A stretch of 6,008 nt of DNA from Planctomycetota bacterium (lineage in GTDB: Bacteria; Planctomycetota; Phycisphaerae; Phycisphaerales; Phycisphaeraceae), in contig JAJUHR010000121.1 in assembly GCA_029267795.1 (NCBI GenBank), forward strand, positions 1 through 6,008, given 5' to 3'. Every line of letters starts with the position of its first letter. The first letter of the stretch is position 1. Under the pieces are notes generated by a model. The model was given only the letters and a program-made list of their open reading frames with translations. It searched no databases and was not told the DNA's origin. This document shows positions 4,889 to 6,008 of this stretch, piece after piece. A program made the translations under genes and the position numbers.

Positions 4889-4963
4889 GCACACTGAGAT
4901 CAACGACTTATGGTCAAGATGAAAAAGGTTGCTCGAGGGAGAGGGGAAAAACGATGGATGTTG

Positions 4964-5293
4964 TCAGGTGGTGCGTCTGGGGGTGATGCGGCGGGTAAAC
5001 AGCGGGATCAGGATCGCGCTGAGGGAGGCTACCAGGATCCAGGTGATGATCTTCATCTGGTCGTGCCGGTAAGCTGCGAAAGAGGTATAGACTCCCAAAC
5101 AAGCCTTGATGCGGATCACCAAAGCAGCGAGGATCGCCAGCGCCACGACGGTGATGGTGGCGACCCTGAATGTGGCGAGCAAGGTGTCGGCCGCTGACCG
5201 AGCGCGGTGTTGGGGGTCACGCTGGCTGCGAGGACGGATCGACGCGATCGTGCTGGCTGGGTTCGGCTGATGGGGCGTCACGGCGTTGCTCAT
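4964..5293 (-). CDS. small two-helix membrane protein, hypothetical
   Basis: 109 residues, read right to left from the ATG at 5293 to a TGA at 4966-4964. AGGAAG (5307-5302) lies eight bases before the start. The first 40 residues are polar and disordered-looking (rich in Pro, Gln, Arg, Ser). Two membrane helices follow: about 44-62 (VATITVVALAILAALVIRI) and about 80-99 (MKIITWILVASLSAILIPLF), joined by a short loop with KACLGVYTSFAAYRHDQ. The C-terminus is basic (RRITPRRTT), suggesting that both ends are cytoplasmic. The layout recalls small DUF4282-like proteins, but I do not see a diagnostic motif and do not assign a family. It is divergent from the EboD gene with 274 bases between the two starts. 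The clean segregation of hydrophobic and charged residues supports a real gene. Confidence 0.7.
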   Translation of the reverse strand: MSNAVTPHQPNPASTIASIRPRSQRDPQHRARSAADTLLATFRVATITVVALAILAALVIRIKACLGVYTSFAAYRHDQMKIITWILVASLSAILIPLFTRRITPRRTT

Positions 5294-5385
5294 GTCGGGG
5301 GCTTCCTAGGTGGGTGAGTCGGCCATCCGTGACCTGGAAGGTTTCTTGACGCTGATCGGATGGAGTATCGTGTGGGCTCGATTCC

Positions 5386-5399
5386 AAATTTGAAATTTC
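5386..5399. promoter_or_regulatory. AT-rich repeated palindrome in the divergent intergenic space
   Basis: AAATTT-G-AAATTT (5386-5398), with GAAATTTC at 5392-5399 a perfect palindrome, stands out in GC-rich DNA between two divergent genes. It could be an operator or an UP-like element. It is a weak suggestion from composition and position. Confidence 0.2.
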
Positions 5400-5469
5400 T
5401 TGCCTGCATGGTCCGATAGCACGTACCGTGGCAGTAGAGCCTGTGGGGCCCGGGACGCGGCAGCCCTCC

Positions 5470-5495
5470 GGCACCCCCGACGGCGTGCGGGTGCC
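5470..5495. other. stem-loop upstream of the EboD gene
   Basis: GGCACCC (5470-5476) pairs with GGGTGCC (5489-5495), seven perfect pairs with a 12-base loop. No T run follows on either strand, so it is not a standard terminator. It lies about 70 bases before the EboD start and could be in its leader or promoter region. Confidence 0.4.
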
Positions 5496-5519
5496 CTCTC
5501 TTCGGAATCAACGGGCTAG

Positions 5520-5525
5520 GATAAT
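5520..5525 (+). promoter_or_regulatory. possible -10 element for the EboD gene
   Basis: GATAAT matches the -10 consensus at 5 of 6 positions, 43 bases before the start codon. No good -35 is found at the usual distance. Confidence 0.25.
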
Positions 5526-5567
5526 TCATCGAGTCGACATCAACGCCGGCTGGAAGAATCCTGGAGC

Positions 5568-6008
5568 ATGGGATTGGACGAGCTTCTAACCGTCACGAAT
5601 CCGCACCGCATCCGCTGGACCGAAGGCGTCTTGGACCCGTCGAACCCGACCCTGGGAGGGCTGATGGAAAGCCAGGGGGACGAACCGGGGCGGGTATTGG
5701 TGTTTGTTGATCAGGGGGTACTGGATGGTCGGCCGGGGTTAAGTGACCGGGTTGAGGGGTATTTTCGGGCGTTTGGGGGGCGGTTGAGGCTGGCGGGGGC
5801 GGTCGGGGCGGTGCCCGGCGGGGAAGTGTGTAAGAACGATTGGAAAGTGGTGGAGCGGGTGTGCCGGTCGATCCACGATGCGGGGCTGTGCAGGCGTTCG
5901 TATGTCGTGGCGATCGGGGGCGGGGCGGTGCTGGACGCGGTGGGGTTCGCTGCGGCGTTGTGCCACCGTGGGGTGCGGCTGGTGCGGCTGCCGACGACGA
6001 CGCTGTCG
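5568..6008 (+). CDS. eboD: EboD-type sugar-phosphate cyclase (3-dehydroquinate synthase-like), N-terminal part
   Basis: 147 codons from the ATG at 5568 run off the window end. An in-frame TAG at 5517-5519 and the lack of other upstream starts fix the N-terminus. GGAAGA at 5552-5557 is a distant SD. The protein belongs to the dehydroquinate synthase superfamily: PGGEVCKND (83-91), the NAD-binding turn AIGGGAVLDAVGFAA (115-129) and RLPTTTLS (140-147) are all in the expected order. PGGE-x-CKND and GGGAVLD, rather than the GGGVxxD and K patterns of AroB, are the style of EboD from ebo clusters. Those clusters also encode a UbiA-like prenyltransferase (EboC) and TIM-barrel and phosphatase-like proteins, and are thought to make or modify a small prenylated metabolite whose structure is not settled. 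The cyclase would turn a sugar phosphate into a cyclitol-like product using NAD and a metal in the cytosol. The metal ligands lie past the edge. Confidence 0.82.
   Translation, partial: MGLDELLTVTNPHRIRWTEGVLDPSNPTLGGLMESQGDEPGRVLVFVDQGVLDGRPGLSDRVEGYFRAFGGRLRLAGAVGAVPGGEVCKNDWKVVERVCRSIHDAGLCRRSYVVAIGGGAVLDAVGFAAALCHRGVRLVRLPTTTLS

Larger units (their letters stand above)
4494..4963. other. repeat-filled intergenic region between the Arg-rich gene and the two-helix membrane protein gene
   Basis: 470 bases without a supported gene. They contain the terminator at 4527-4557 and then, from 4580 to 4894, six small hairpins or palindromes plus degenerate partial copies (for example AGCGCACACTACGAA at 4692-4706, 14 of 15 identical to 4620-4634). 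Reading frames crossing this region are interrupted by, or composed of, the palindromes. Confidence 0.65.

Noticed and set aside
3806..4894. CRISPR array
   Set aside because: The repeats are short palindromes of several families at irregular spacing, without uniform spacers or cas genes.
4738..5197. Plus-strand frames crossing the palindromes and the antisense of the two-helix protein
   Set aside because: They translate through repeat palindromes or are antisense to a frame with clean membrane helices. No homology-like features were seen.
5217..5529. Minus-strand frames upstream of the two-helix protein
   Set aside because: They have a Pro/Arg-rich shadow composition, overlap the real start region, and lack an SD.

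Overview
The window is GC-rich bacterial chromosome with strongly G-biased coding strands, clear Shine-Dalgarno sites on some genes, and intergenic spaces packed with small GC-rich palindromes. The gene content (an M42 peptidase, a propeller-like secreted or anchored protein with an inserted domain, a TerC membrane protein, an EboD-type cyclase) and codon style fit a planctomycete-like lineage, perhaps Phycisphaerae. That assignment is an inference from overall character; no rRNA or other marker is present to settle it.

Left part (1-800): the C-terminal 62 codons of an M42-family zinc aminopeptidase end at 189. A complete tRNA-Pro(UGG) follows at 325-399. After it lies a non-coding stretch with successive GC-rich hairpins, the last followed by a T run (possible terminator or small structured RNA), then an AT-rich pocket that may hold a promoter.

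Middle part (795-3711): three plus-strand genes. The first is a 411-residue protein with an N-terminal membrane anchor or signal and propeller-like repeats resembling DUF4394, interrupted by a domain of about 115 residues. The second is a small VOC (glyoxalase fold) protein with a very strong ribosome binding site. The third is a TerC-family integral membrane protein, probably a metal (Mn) exporter of the YgdQ type. An extended -10 element sits so close to the TerC start codon that its mRNA may be leaderless.

Right part (3712-6008): two repeat-filled intergenic regions (3806-3952 and 4580-4894) flank a small, extremely arginine-rich protamine-like gene (4212-4493) that has its own SD and a textbook terminator. 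The repeats are small palindromes, several followed by CCTACG (CGTAGG in front of the hairpin on the other strand), which is the layout of REP elements. One hairpin copy also appears to act as a rho-independent terminator. A minus-strand gene for a two-helix membrane protein (4964-5293) is divergent from the start of an EboD-type sugar-phosphate cyclase gene (5568 to the window end). That gene suggests an ebo cluster lies just outside the window.

No CRISPR array, insertion sequence, prophage or recognisable defence system is visible. The genes do not form one obvious pathway. The most unusual items are the REP-like palindrome families, the protamine-like small protein and the apparently leaderless TerC transcript.
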